A stretch of DNA of 6,363 nt from Actinomycetota bacterium (GCA_019348335.1 JAHWJR010000111.1:1-6363); one strand, 5' to 3'; positions 1-6,259 are shown, counted from the first letter of the stretch. A program made the numbers and translations. Notes: generated from the sequence alone by a model not told the origin.

Positions 1-500
1 CCTGGGTCCGGCGCCGGGCCGGTTCGGGCCGGGAGCTGTGCTGGTTCCCCGACCCCGTCGCCGGCGAGGACTGCTACCGGGCCAGCGCGCCCGACGCCCT
101 GCTGCTGGTCCCGGCGTTCCCCGGCGTGGCGCGGGTCACCGCCCGGATGGGGGCCAACCGCCGCGATCGCCTCACCGCAAACCTGCCCATGCTGCGACCT
201 CCCCATCGCGAGGGTCAGGTGGGTGCGGTGCGGGTGGAGGTGCGGGGCCGTCGCGGCGCTGCTCGTGACGTCGCCGTCCTCGGCGCCATCGATCGCCCGG
301 CGGTGGCCGCCGGCGTGGTCGCGGCGGTGACGGCGGTGGCGGTGGGCGAGGACAGCCTGCTGCGCAAGGGCGCCGCCGGCCTGGCCGAGCTGGCCCAGCC
401 GGTGCCGTTCCTGGCCGAGCTCGCCCGGCGAGGGGTCAAGGCCGCGGCGTTCGAGGGCGCCGGCGCCGGCGCCCGCCCCGAGGTCGCCGAGGGGGCGTAG
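1..500 (+). CDS. 3' part of a saccharopine dehydrogenase-like oxidoreductase (partial)
   Basis: The reading frame is open from base 3 to the TAG at 498-500, giving about 165 residues with no start inside the window, so the gene begins upstream. Third codon positions are almost all G or C in this frame, which supports it as the coding one. The visible part has a Cys/Trp-containing strand region (ELCWFPDP), a middle segment with LTANLPMLRPPH, and a characteristic stretch VLGAIDRPAVAAGVVAAV followed by an Ala-rich helix region and a short low-complexity Gly/Ala tail. The VLGAIDRPAVAAG block and the LAELARRGVKAAAFEG ending resemble the C-terminal domain of actinobacterial proteins annotated as saccharopine dehydrogenase NADP-binding proteins. 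The Rossmann domain that would confirm this lies outside the window. The substrate cannot be inferred. The family call rests on remembered resemblance and is moderate; that the frame is coding is near certain. Confidence 0.55.
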   Translation, partial: WVRRRAGSGRELCWFPDPVAGEDCYRASAPDALLLVPAFPGVARVTARMGANRRDRLTANLPMLRPPHREGQVGAVRVEVRGRRGAARDVAVLGAIDRPAVAAGVVAAVTAVAVGEDSLLRKGAAGLAELAQPVPFLAELARRGVKAAAFEGAGAGARPEVAEGA

Positions 501-503
501 CCC

Positions 504-528
504 CGGGCGCCCACCGGGCGCCCACCGG
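504..528 (+). terminator. GC hairpin made of an 11-bp tandem repeat, possible terminator
   Basis: Just after the TAG of the upstream gene, the unit CGGGCGCCCAC occurs twice in tandem (504-514 and 515-525). Each unit contains the self-complementary octamer GGGCGCCC (505-512 and 516-523), so the two can pair as an 8-bp all-GC stem with a 3-base ACC loop. The location between two plus-strand genes fits a transcription stop or attenuator. There is no T-run after it, so it is not a classical intrinsic terminator, although actinobacterial terminators often lack the tract. Function is an inference. Confidence 0.4.
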
Positions 529-555
529 TCGTGCCGGCGTGGGATGCTCTCGGTC

Positions 556-1566
556 ATGGCCAAGGAGACGGCCGAGGTCGAAGTCGACGGCCGGACGGTG
601 ACCGTCACCAACCCGTCCAAGGTGTTCTTCTCGGCGCGGGGTGAGACCAAGCTCGATCTCGTCCATTACTACGTGGCGGTGGGCGAGGGCGCCCTGCGGG
701 GCGTCTACGAGCGACCGACGGTGCTCAAGCGCTACCCCGACGGGGCCGAGGGCGAGTTCTTCTACCAGAAGCGGGTGCCGGCGTCGCGGCCCGAGTGGCT
801 GGAGACGGTGACCGTCGCCTTCCCCAGCGGGCGCACGGCCGAGGAGCTGTGCCCCACCGACGTGGCCCACCTGGCCTGGGCGGCCAACGCCGGCTGCCTC
901 GACCTCAACCCGTGGGCCGTGCGCCGGGGCGACCTCGACCATCCCGACGAGCTGCGGGTCGACCTCGACCCCCAGCCCGGACGCCCCTTCGACGCCGTGC
1001 GCCGGGTCGCCCTGGAGGTGCGCGAGGTGCTGGCCGAGCGCGGCGGCCTGGTGGGCTGGCCCAAGACCTCGGGCGGCCGGGGCATCCACGTCAACGTGCG
1101 CATCGAGCCCCGCTGGGACTTCCTCGAGGTGCGGCGGGCGGCGCTGGCCCTGGCCCGGGAGGTCGAGCGGCGCCTCCCCGAGCTGGCCACCTCCAAGTGG
1201 TGGAAGGAGGAGCGCGGCGACAAGGTGTTCCTCGACTACAACCAGAACGCCCGCGACCGCACGGTGGCCTCGGCGTATTCGGTGCGGGCCAACCCCGAGG
1301 GCCGGGTCTCGTGCCCCCTGGAGTGGGACGAGGTGGCCGACGTGGAGCCGGCCGAGCTCACCCTGGCCACGGTGCCGGCCCGCTACGCCGAGCGGGGCGA
1401 CCTGGGCGCCGGCATCGACGACGTCGCCTACTCCCTCGACGCCCTGCTCGACCTGGCCGCCGAGGACGAGGCCCAGGGGCTGGGAGACGCGCCGTGGCCT
1501 CCCAACTTCCCCAAGCAGCGGGGGGAGCCCAAGCGGGTTCAGCCCAGCCGGGCCCGCAAGCGCTGA
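556..1566 (+). CDS. Stand-alone LigD-type primase-polymerase (Prim-PolC/PolD1-like)
   Basis: This is an archaeo-eukaryotic primase-type polymerase of the LigD polymerase-domain family, without fused ligase or nuclease domains. Such enzymes fill short gaps, prefer ribonucleotides and act at repair intermediates. Counting from the ATG at 556 (336 aa), the metal-binding pair is D136 and D138 in RVDLDPQ. The nucleotide-binding motif KTSGGRGIHV carries S172 and H178, and the third catalytic aspartate is D227 in VFLDYNQNARD. The N-terminal block SARGETKLDLVHYY and the C-terminal TLATVPARYAERGDLG are also typical. A basic tail of about 20 residues ends the protein. An in-frame ATG at 544 would add four residues; I prefer 556 because homologues begin with MAK and end up in the same register. 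Neither start has a strong ribosome site. It converges on the LigC gene, its known partner in mycobacteria. Confidence 0.93.
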   Translation: MAKETAEVEVDGRTVTVTNPSKVFFSARGETKLDLVHYYVAVGEGALRGVYERPTVLKRYPDGAEGEFFYQKRVPASRPEWLETVTVAFPSGRTAEELCPTDVAHLAWAANAGCLDLNPWAVRRGDLDHPDELRVDLDPQPGRPFDAVRRVALEVREVLAERGGLVGWPKTSGGRGIHVNVRIEPRWDFLEVRRAALALAREVERRLPELATSKWWKEERGDKVFLDYNQNARDRTVASAYSVRANPEGRVSCPLEWDEVADVEPAELTLATVPARYAERGDLGAGIDDVAYSLDALLDLAAEDEAQGLGDAPWPPNFPKQRGEPKRVQPSRARKR

Positions 1567-1586
1567 GCCGACAGCGTCCCGCCCCT

Positions 1587-1637
1587 CGTTCTTTGTCGAC
1601 TCGGCCACCGTGGCGGTGGGAAATCCGACAAAGAACG
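1587..1637. repeat. Nested inverted repeat between convergent repair genes, possible bidirectional terminator
   Basis: A perfect 12-bp inverted repeat, CGTTCTTTGTCG at 1587-1598 and CGACAAAGAACG at 1626-1637, encloses 27 bases. The loop holds two mutually exclusive small hairpins: GCCAC/GTGGC (1604-1608 with 1610-1614) and CCACC/GGTGG (1605-1609 with 1615-1619). The arms are half A/T, striking in DNA this GC-rich. The site lies 20 bases after the polymerase stop and about 40 bases after the ligase stop, so a shared stop for both transcripts is the simplest reading. No T-run follows on either strand. A protein-binding site or a REP-like dispersed repeat are alternatives that one window cannot separate. 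Confidence 0.5.
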
Positions 1638-1656
1638 GGAGAGGGGGGGGCGGGGG
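1637..1656 (+). other. G-run with quadruplex-forming pattern
   Basis: On the plus strand, runs of 3, 8 and 5 guanines are separated by AGA and C. The run of eight can be split into two G-triplets, so the stretch satisfies the four G-tract pattern for an intramolecular quadruplex; the minus strand is correspondingly C-rich. It abuts the right arm of the inverted repeat and lies in the 3' untranslated region shared by the polymerase and ligase genes. In a genome with this GC content such runs can arise by chance, so function is uncertain. Confidence 0.35.
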
Positions 1657-1674
1657 TGAGCGAAAAGGCGCAAC

Positions 1675-2766
1675 TCAGGCGCCCAGGGCGCGGGCCAGCT
1701 CCTCGGGGACGGGTCGATCGAGCTGGGCGTAGGTACACGAGGACGGGTCGCGGTCGGGCCGCCAGCGGACCAGGTGGGTGGCGTGGCGGAAGCGGTCGCC
1801 CTGGAGGTTGTCGTAGGAGACCTCGGCCACCCGCTCCGGGCGCAGGGGCTCCCAGGCGGCGTTCTTGCCAGCGTTCCACCGGGACGCCCCGCCGGGCATC
1901 CGCTGCCCGCCCCCGCCGCCGCCGGCGCCCGAGCGCTCGGACTCGGCCTCGGCCCAGCTCCGCCACGGGTGCCCCTCGAGCGCGCCTTCGCGCAACGGGG
2001 CCACCTCGTCGACCAGCGCCCGGCGCCGGGCGGCGGCGAAGGAGGTGGCCACCCCCACGTGGTGCAGGGTGCCGGCGTCGTCGTAGAGGCCCAGCAGCAG
2101 CGAGCCCACGCCGTCGCCGTCCTTGTGCCAGCGGAAGCCGGCGACCACGCAGTCGGCGGTGCGCTCGTGCTTGACCTTGAGCATCACCCGCTTGCCCTCC
2201 ACGTAGGCCAGGTCGACCGGCTTGGCGATCACGCCGTCGAGCCCGGCGCCCTCGAAGCGGGTGAACCAGTCGCGGGCGACCTCGACGTCGGTGGTCAGCG
2301 GGGTCAGGTGCACCGGTGGGGGACCGGCGCCCACCGCCTCCTCCAGCACCGCCCGGCGCTCGGAGAACGGCCGCCGCCGCAGGTCGTCGTCACCCACGGC
2401 GAGCACGTCGAAGGCCACGAACGACGCCGGCGTCTGCTCGGCCAGGCTGTTGATGCGGGAGACGGCGGGATGGATGCGCTGCAGCAGGGCGTCGAAGTCG
2501 AGCCCCTTGGCCCCGGCGATCACGATCTCGCCGTCGACCACCGCCCGCTCGGGCAGGGCGGCGCGCAGCGGCGCCGGCAGCTCGGGGAAGTAGCGGGTGA
2601 GCGGGCGCTCGTTGCGGCTGGCCAGCTCCACCTCGTCGCCGTCGCGGAACACGATGCAGCGGAAGCCGTCCCACTTGGGCTCGTAGCGCATGCCGGCGGC
2701 GGTGGGCAGCTCCCGCACCAGCTTGGCCAGCATGGGCGCCACCGGCGGCACGACGGGCAGGTCCAC
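1675..2766 (-). CDS. ligC: ATP-dependent DNA ligase, LigC type
   Basis: This enzyme seals single-strand nicks in DNA via an enzyme-AMP intermediate. All nucleotidyltransferase motifs are visible in the 363 aa: motif I EPKWDGFR with adenylated lysine K31 and R36, Ia SRNERPLTRYFPEL (about 50-63), III VVDGEIVI with E80, IIIa SFVAFD (115-120), IV LDGVIAKP (176-183) and V MLKVKHERTAD with K197 and K199. The OB-fold region follows, including SRWNAGK and PLRPERVAEVSYD. The opening DLPVVPPVAPMLAK and total length match mycobacterial LigC (about 358 aa). A Gly-rich stretch (about 279-293) sits between the OB-fold strands. The start is GTG, nine bases after the AlgH stop, with no good ribosome site, so translational coupling is likely. 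It is the last gene of the minus-strand operon and converges on the primase-polymerase. Confidence 0.95.
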   Translation of the reverse strand: MDLPVVPPVAPMLAKLVRELPTAAGMRYEPKWDGFRCIVFRDGDEVELASRNERPLTRYFPELPAPLRAALPERAVVDGEIVIAGAKGLDFDALLQRIHPAVSRINSLAEQTPASFVAFDVLAVGDDDLRRRPFSERRAVLEEAVGAGPPPVHLTPLTTDVEVARDWFTRFEGAGLDGVIAKPVDLAYVEGKRVMLKVKHERTADCVVAGFRWHKDGDGVGSLLLGLYDDAGTLHHVGVATSFAAARRRALVDEVAPLREGALEGHPWRSWAEAESERSGAGGGGGGQRMPGGASRWNAGKNAAWEPLRPERVAEVSYDNLQGDRFRHATHLVRWRPDRDPSSCTYAQLDRPVPEELARALGA

Positions 2767-2775
2767 GATCGTCGC

Positions 2776-3336
2776 TCAGTTGTCCCTGAGGTTGACGGGC
2801 ACGTTGGCCAGCCAGGCGGTCCGGCCGCCCTGGCGGCGCAGGACCAGGCGCCACAGGTTCTCGGGGTCGGCACACAGCACGTCGTCGGGGGCACCGTCGA
2901 CCACCAACCACGCCCCCTCGTCGATCTCGGCCTCGAGCTGGCCCGGGCCCCAGCCGGCGTAGCCGGAGAACACCCGCACCGTCTCGATGCCGGCCGCCAC
3001 CCGGTCGGGGCCGGTGGCCAGGTCGAAGGTGCCCAGGTGGCCGAGGATCGGGGACCACCCCTCGGTGGGCCCGGCGGTGTCGCTGCGCGCCAGCCCGATG
3101 GCGGCGCTGTCGCCCACCGGGCCGCCCACGAACACGACCGCCGGGTCGGCGGCCAGCGGTCCCCACTGGGGCAGGGGCTCGTCCACCGACGTGTGGCTGG
3201 GCCGGTTGAGGATCACGCCCAGGGCGCCCTCGTCCTCGTCGGAGGCCAGGACCAGCACCACGGTGCGGGCGAAGTTGGGGTCGGCGAGCACCGGCAGGGC
3301 GACGAGGAGCCGGCCGGCGACGGGGCGATCGTCCAT
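2776..3336 (-). CDS. YqgE/AlgH family protein (UPF0301)
   Basis: This is a small cytoplasmic protein of the YqgE/AlgH (DUF179) family, whose biochemical role is not established; AlgH was first linked to alginate regulation in Pseudomonas. With the ATG at 3336 it has 186 aa, the usual family length. Family hallmarks in order are GRLLVALPVLADPNFARTVV (residues 8-27), GALGVILNRPS (37-47), VFVGGPV (68-74) and VFSGYAGWGPGQLEAEI (122-138), then a segment with the conserved WLVVDG and a W-R-V/L-L-R helix. I chose ATG 3336 because GAGG at 3342-3345 lies five bases upstream; two GTG codons directly before it (3342 and 3339) would overlap that site. The gene starts seven bases after the glycosylase stop and ends nine bases before the ligase start, so it is cotranscribed with DNA repair genes. 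No signal peptide or membrane segment is seen. Confidence 0.92.
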   Translation of the reverse strand: MDDRPVAGRLLVALPVLADPNFARTVVLVLASDEDEGALGVILNRPSHTSVDEPLPQWGPLAADPAVVFVGGPVGDSAAIGLARSDTAGPTEGWSPILGHLGTFDLATGPDRVAAGIETVRVFSGYAGWGPGQLEAEIDEGAWLVVDGAPDDVLCADPENLWRLVLRRQGGRTAWLANVPVNLRDN

Positions 3337-3343
3337 CACCACC

Positions 3344-4177
3344 TCATTTCAACAGCCGCGACAGGCGGCGGTCGGCGAGCACCCGCCCGCCGGTCTGGCA
3401 GGCGGGGCAGTAGGTCACCTCGTAGCTCTCGTAGGAGACCCGGCGCAGGGTGTCGCCACAGGTGGGGCAGGGTTGGCCCGCCCGCCCGTGGACGACCCAG
3501 TGGTCGCCCACCTTGGCCGGCAGGCCGCCGTGCCGCCGGCGCTCGGCCGCCAGCCCCTCGGCCAGCACGTCGTCGACGGCGGTGACCAGGCGCCGGCGCT
3601 GCTCGGGGTCGAGCGACGCCAGCGTGGCGTAGGGCGACAGCCGGGCCCGGTGCAGGGCGTCGTCGGTGTAGCCCCGCCCCATGCCCGCCACCGTGCGCTG
3701 GTCGCGCAGGATGGTGTGCACCCGCCGGCTGTCGTCGCCGGTGCGGACGAGCTCGACGAAGGCCGGGCTGCCCGCCTCGGGGCCGAGCCGGGCCAGCGGG
3801 CCGTCGTCGCCCTCGGCCAGCACCCACCAGGCGGCCTTGCGCTCGGTGCCGAACTCCTTGACCAGCACCGCCGGCCGGCCGTCGACGCTCACCCGCAGCA
3901 CCCCGTTGCGGGGCCGGGTCGTCTTGGGCGGGTCCTCGAGGTCGACCCGTCCGCCCTGGGACAGATGGATCAGGAGCCGGGGACCACCGAGGGACCACAC
4001 CAGGTACTTGCCCCGCCGGCCGACCTGGTCCACGGTGCAGCCCACCAGCGTGGCCGGGTCGGGCACCACCGTCTTGAGCGCCGAGAACGACAGCGGTTGC
4101 AGCCCCTGGAGCTGCGCACCGGCCACCGCGGCATGGAGCCGCTCGGCCAGCGCCTGCATCTCCGGCAACTCGGGCAC
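3344..4177 (-). CDS. Fpg/Nei-family DNA glycosylase with altered DNA-contact residues
   Basis: Predicted bifunctional DNA glycosylase/AP lyase that excises oxidised bases and starts base excision repair. The 277-aa protein begins MPELPEM, giving the catalytic N-terminal proline and adjacent glutamate after Met removal. The conserved lysine lies in GRRGKYL (K57). The helix-two-turn-helix region is VAGMGRGYTDDAL (163-175), and the C-terminal zinc finger uses C237, C240, C257 and C260, ending CQTGGRVLADRRLSRLLK as in an actinobacterial subfamily. Two canonical DNA contacts differ: the Asn of the usual GIGNxYxDE is R168, and the Arg of the zinc-finger hairpin (E. coli R258) aligns with Y252. Lesion preference therefore cannot be inferred. 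The start is GTG, three bases after the peptidase stop, with GAAGG eight bases upstream. It is coexpressed with LigC, which supports a repair role. Confidence 0.9.
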   Translation of the reverse strand: MPELPEMQALAERLHAAVAGAQLQGLQPLSFSALKTVVPDPATLVGCTVDQVGRRGKYLVWSLGGPRLLIHLSQGGRVDLEDPPKTTRPRNGVLRVSVDGRPAVLVKEFGTERKAAWWVLAEGDDGPLARLGPEAGSPAFVELVRTGDDSRRVHTILRDQRTVAGMGRGYTDDALHRARLSPYATLASLDPEQRRRLVTAVDDVLAEGLAAERRRHGGLPAKVGDHWVVHGRAGQPCPTCGDTLRRVSYESYEVTYCPACQTGGRVLADRRLSRLLK

Positions 4178-4180
4178 GGC

Positions 4181-5326
4181 TCACACCTTCTCGGCCGCCG
4201 GCGGCGCCGGCGCGCCAGCGCCGAGCTCGGCCCGGGCCCGGTCCTGGTGGCGGCGCAGCCATGCCGGCGGCTCGTCGCCGCCGTCGAGCAGGTGGGGGGA
4301 GCGCGCCAGCTCGGTGGCCAGGCGCACGCCGGCGACGTAGTCGTCGACCCTCACGTGCTCGGGCCCGATGCCGGGCCCGCGGTCGAGTCCGTTGTGGTAG
4401 TTGCCGAGCGGGAGGGCCAGCCCCGAGGCCTGGTACCCGCAGGCGCAGAAGACGCTGGCCTCGCAGGTGCCGCCGTCCATGAGCTTGCGCTGCCAGCGGA
4501 AGGCGGGGTCGGCGCCGGCCACCTCGCCGGCGGCCCGGACCAGCGCGGCGGTGAGACCGGGGTCGAAGATGCTGGTGCGATCGCCCACCCGCACGATGAC
4601 GCCGCCGCCCTGGGGGGCGTCGGCCAGCGCCTTGGAGCACTCCAGCGACAGCACCCGGGACCGGGGCGGCACCGTCCGCAGGCGGATGGCCTCGAGCGCG
4701 CCGAGGAAGCCGATCTCCTCGGCCCGGGTGAACAGGCCCCACACCGCGGTGCCGGCCGGGCGCCGGCGGGCCAGCTCGTCGAGGGCGCACAGCACCACGG
4801 CGGCGCCCAGCAGGTCGTCGCACACCCGGCCGCTGATGCGGTCGTCGTCCACGGCGAAGCCGGGGAAGCGCCACATGGCGAAGCCTCCGGGCTCGGCGGC
4901 GCCCTCGACCACCCGGGCGGTGGCTCCCTTCAGGCGGCGCTCGTGCGCTTCGGCCGCCACCAGCTCGCCGTGCCCGATCGCGTCGGCGCAGCCTGGGCGG
5001 AAGAACTGCACGGGTGAGCCGGGCACGGCGTCAGCCGCCGCCAGCCCGCCCCGGAACTCGAGCGTGGCCGTGTCGCCGGCCACGTCACGCACGGCGAAGC
5101 CGGGGTGGTCGAGGTGGGCCACCAGCACCAGCGGTCGCTCGAGGTCGGCCCCCTCGCCCTCGTAGCGCACCACCACGTTGCCGGCGGCGTCGCGCCCGGT
5201 GGACAGGCCGGGACGGGCCTCGGCGAAGGCCAGCACGGCGGCGGCCGGCAGCTCCTCCAGCAAGGGCGCGGTCGGTTGCGACAGCAGGCCCTCGGCCACG
5301 GCCAACCACGTCTCCCGCCGGTCCAC
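4181..5326 (-). CDS. M42-like (M20/M28/M42 clan) zinc metallopeptidase
   Basis: Probable cytosolic aminopeptidase-type metallohydrolase of 381 aa, with a two-metal site like glutamyl aminopeptidases and tetrahedral (TET) aminopeptidases. Likely ligands appear in family order: H71 in VAHLDHPGF, bridging D170 or D171 in RVCDDLLGAA, the catalytic pair E203-E204 in FTRAEEIGFLGA, E229 in LSLECSK, and H311 in GNYHNG. The conserved LMDGGTCEAS (282-291) is the family's substrate-site loop. The region between about 85 and 160 corresponds to the inserted dimerisation domain of M42 enzymes. The first motif reads HLDHPG where M42 usually has HxDE, so this is a divergent subfamily; an M20- or M28-type annotation is also possible. 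The last 30 residues are Ala/Pro-rich. There is no signal peptide. The start is GTG without a ribosome site, 37 bases after the membrane-protein stop. It heads the tight gene string towards LigC. Confidence 0.82.
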   Translation of the reverse strand: MDRRETWLAVAEGLLSQPTAPLLEELPAAAVLAFAEARPGLSTGRDAAGNVVVRYEGEGADLERPLVLVAHLDHPGFAVRDVAGDTATLEFRGGLAAADAVPGSPVQFFRPGCADAIGHGELVAAEAHERRLKGATARVVEGAAEPGGFAMWRFPGFAVDDDRISGRVCDDLLGAAVVLCALDELARRRPAGTAVWGLFTRAEEIGFLGALEAIRLRTVPPRSRVLSLECSKALADAPQGGGVIVRVGDRTSIFDPGLTAALVRAAGEVAGADPAFRWQRKLMDGGTCEASVFCACGYQASGLALPLGNYHNGLDRGPGIGPEHVRVDDYVAGVRLATELARSPHLLDGGDEPPAWLRRHQDRARAELGAGAPAPPAAEKV

Positions 5327-5333
5327 GGCTGCG

Positions 5334-5339
5334 ACGCTA
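5334..5339 (-). promoter_or_regulatory. Possible -10 box for a leaderless peptidase-operon transcript
   Basis: On the minus strand TAGCGT fits the actinobacterial -10 pattern TANNNT and ends seven bases before the GTG at 5326. A transcript starting at that G would be leaderless, which agrees with the absence of any Shine-Dalgarno sequence. No convincing -35 hexamer is visible 16-18 bases further up. The hexamer lies in the 37-base gap after the YihY gene, so it would let the peptidase-glycosylase-AlgH-ligase string be transcribed on its own. A short match like this can be chance. Confidence 0.3.
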
Positions 5340-5363
5340 ACGCCGTTGGGCTCGCCGATGCCC

Positions 5364-6209
5364 TCAGACAGCTGCGCCCCGGGCCTCCCGGCGCCGGATG
5401 AGGATGGAGTTCAGCTCCCCGCCGACGATGAGGCCCACACCCAGGGCGTAGAGCCACACCAGCAGGGTCAGGGTGCCGCCGAGGACACCGAAGATCTCGT
5501 TGCCGTTCGCCGCCACCCGCAGGTAGAGGCGGAACCCCAGCGACACGAGCAGCCACAGCGTCGACGCCAGCACCGCGCCGGGGAGGTGCCGGCGCCAGGC
5601 GGTGCGGTGGTCGGGAGCGAGGCGGTACAGCGTGGTGGCCCACAGGACCAGCACCGCGAAGGCGAAGGGCGCCCGCAGCAGCTCCCAGAAGAAGGCGAAG
5701 GCGTCACCCAGCCCGATGGCGTCGGCCACCTCCTGCCCACCGCCGAGCAGGGGCCCGAGGACGAGGGTGGCCAGCATCACCACGGCCACCAGCACGCTGC
5801 CGAGCGCCAGGACCACGGCGCTGGGGATGATGGCGAACCACGTCCGGCGCTCCTCCAGGTCGTAGGCCTCGTCGAGGGCTCGGATCACCCCCACGAACCC
5901 CCGGGAGGCGGCGAACAGGGCGCCGACGGTGCCCAGGGTGAGCAGTCCCGGCCGGCGCTCGGTGAACAGGCCCTGCACCGCCTCCAGCACCTCGGAGGCG
6001 TCGTCGGTGAAGACCCGGTCGAGGGCGGCCAGCACCGTGTTCTGGGCCTTGGCCGCCAGCTCGCCGCCGACCAGGTTGCCGAGGGAGCCGAGCGCGGCCG
6101 CCGTTGCCAGCAGGGTGGGGAACAGCGCCAGCATGGAGAAGAAGGCCACCTCGGCGGCCAGGCCGGTGACGCGGTCCTCGCGCCACTCGCGCGCCAGTGC
6201 CTTGAGCAC
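5364..6209 (-). CDS. YihY/BrkB-family six-helix membrane protein
   Basis: Integral inner-membrane protein of the YihY/BrkB (UPF0761) family. The family was once labelled ribonuclease BN by mistake, and its function is unresolved. From the GTG at 6209 it has 281 aa with six hydrophobic segments, roughly residues 16-44, 91-116, 128-156, 181-199, 211-233 and 241-270. Family signatures are AAEVAFFSMLALFPTLL in the first helix and LVWLYALGVGLIVGGELNS in the last, followed by a short basic tail. The frame stays open up to the window edge, but codons upstream of about 6260 have poor third-position GC and the region belongs to another gene, so the longer form is not credible. GTG 6209 has a G-rich stretch and AGGAG upstream, the latter very close; GTG 6227 is the alternative and adds six residues. 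It may be read together with the preceding partial gene. Confidence 0.88.
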   Translation of the reverse strand: MLKALAREWREDRVTGLAAEVAFFSMLALFPTLLATAAALGSLGNLVGGELAAKAQNTVLAALDRVFTDDASEVLEAVQGLFTERRPGLLTLGTVGALFAASRGFVGVIRALDEAYDLEERRTWFAIIPSAVVLALGSVLVAVVMLATLVLGPLLGGGQEVADAIGLGDAFAFFWELLRAPFAFAVLVLWATTLYRLAPDHRTAWRRHLPGAVLASTLWLLVSLGFRLYLRVAANGNEIFGVLGGTLTLLVWLYALGVGLIVGGELNSILIRRREARGAAV

Positions 6210-6259
6210 CGCTCCTACCCCCCGCACGTCGGGGCGGACGAGGCGGCCGACGGTGGCGT

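Noticed and set aside
457..475. GGCGCC-rich tandem pattern at the end of the first gene
   Set aside because: It encodes an Ala-Gly tail in frame and looks like low-complexity coding sequence rather than a structured element.
931..970. Repeated GACCTCGACC at 931-940 and 961-970
   Set aside because: Both copies encode Asp-Leu-Asp with the preferred codons, one being the polymerase metal site; explained by coding constraint.
436..1608. 390-codon open frame on the minus strand
   Set aside because: It is antisense to the primase-polymerase, whose catalytic motifs are all intact; the composition is that of a shadow frame.
1774..3585. 603-codon open frame on the plus strand
   Set aside because: It lies antisense to LigC and AlgH genes that have complete family motifs; its His/Gly/Gln/Arg-rich translation is typical of a shadow frame in GC-rich DNA.
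2987..5017. 676-codon open frame on the plus strand
   Set aside because: It is antisense to the AlgH, glycosylase and peptidase genes, has low-complexity translation and no recognisable domain.
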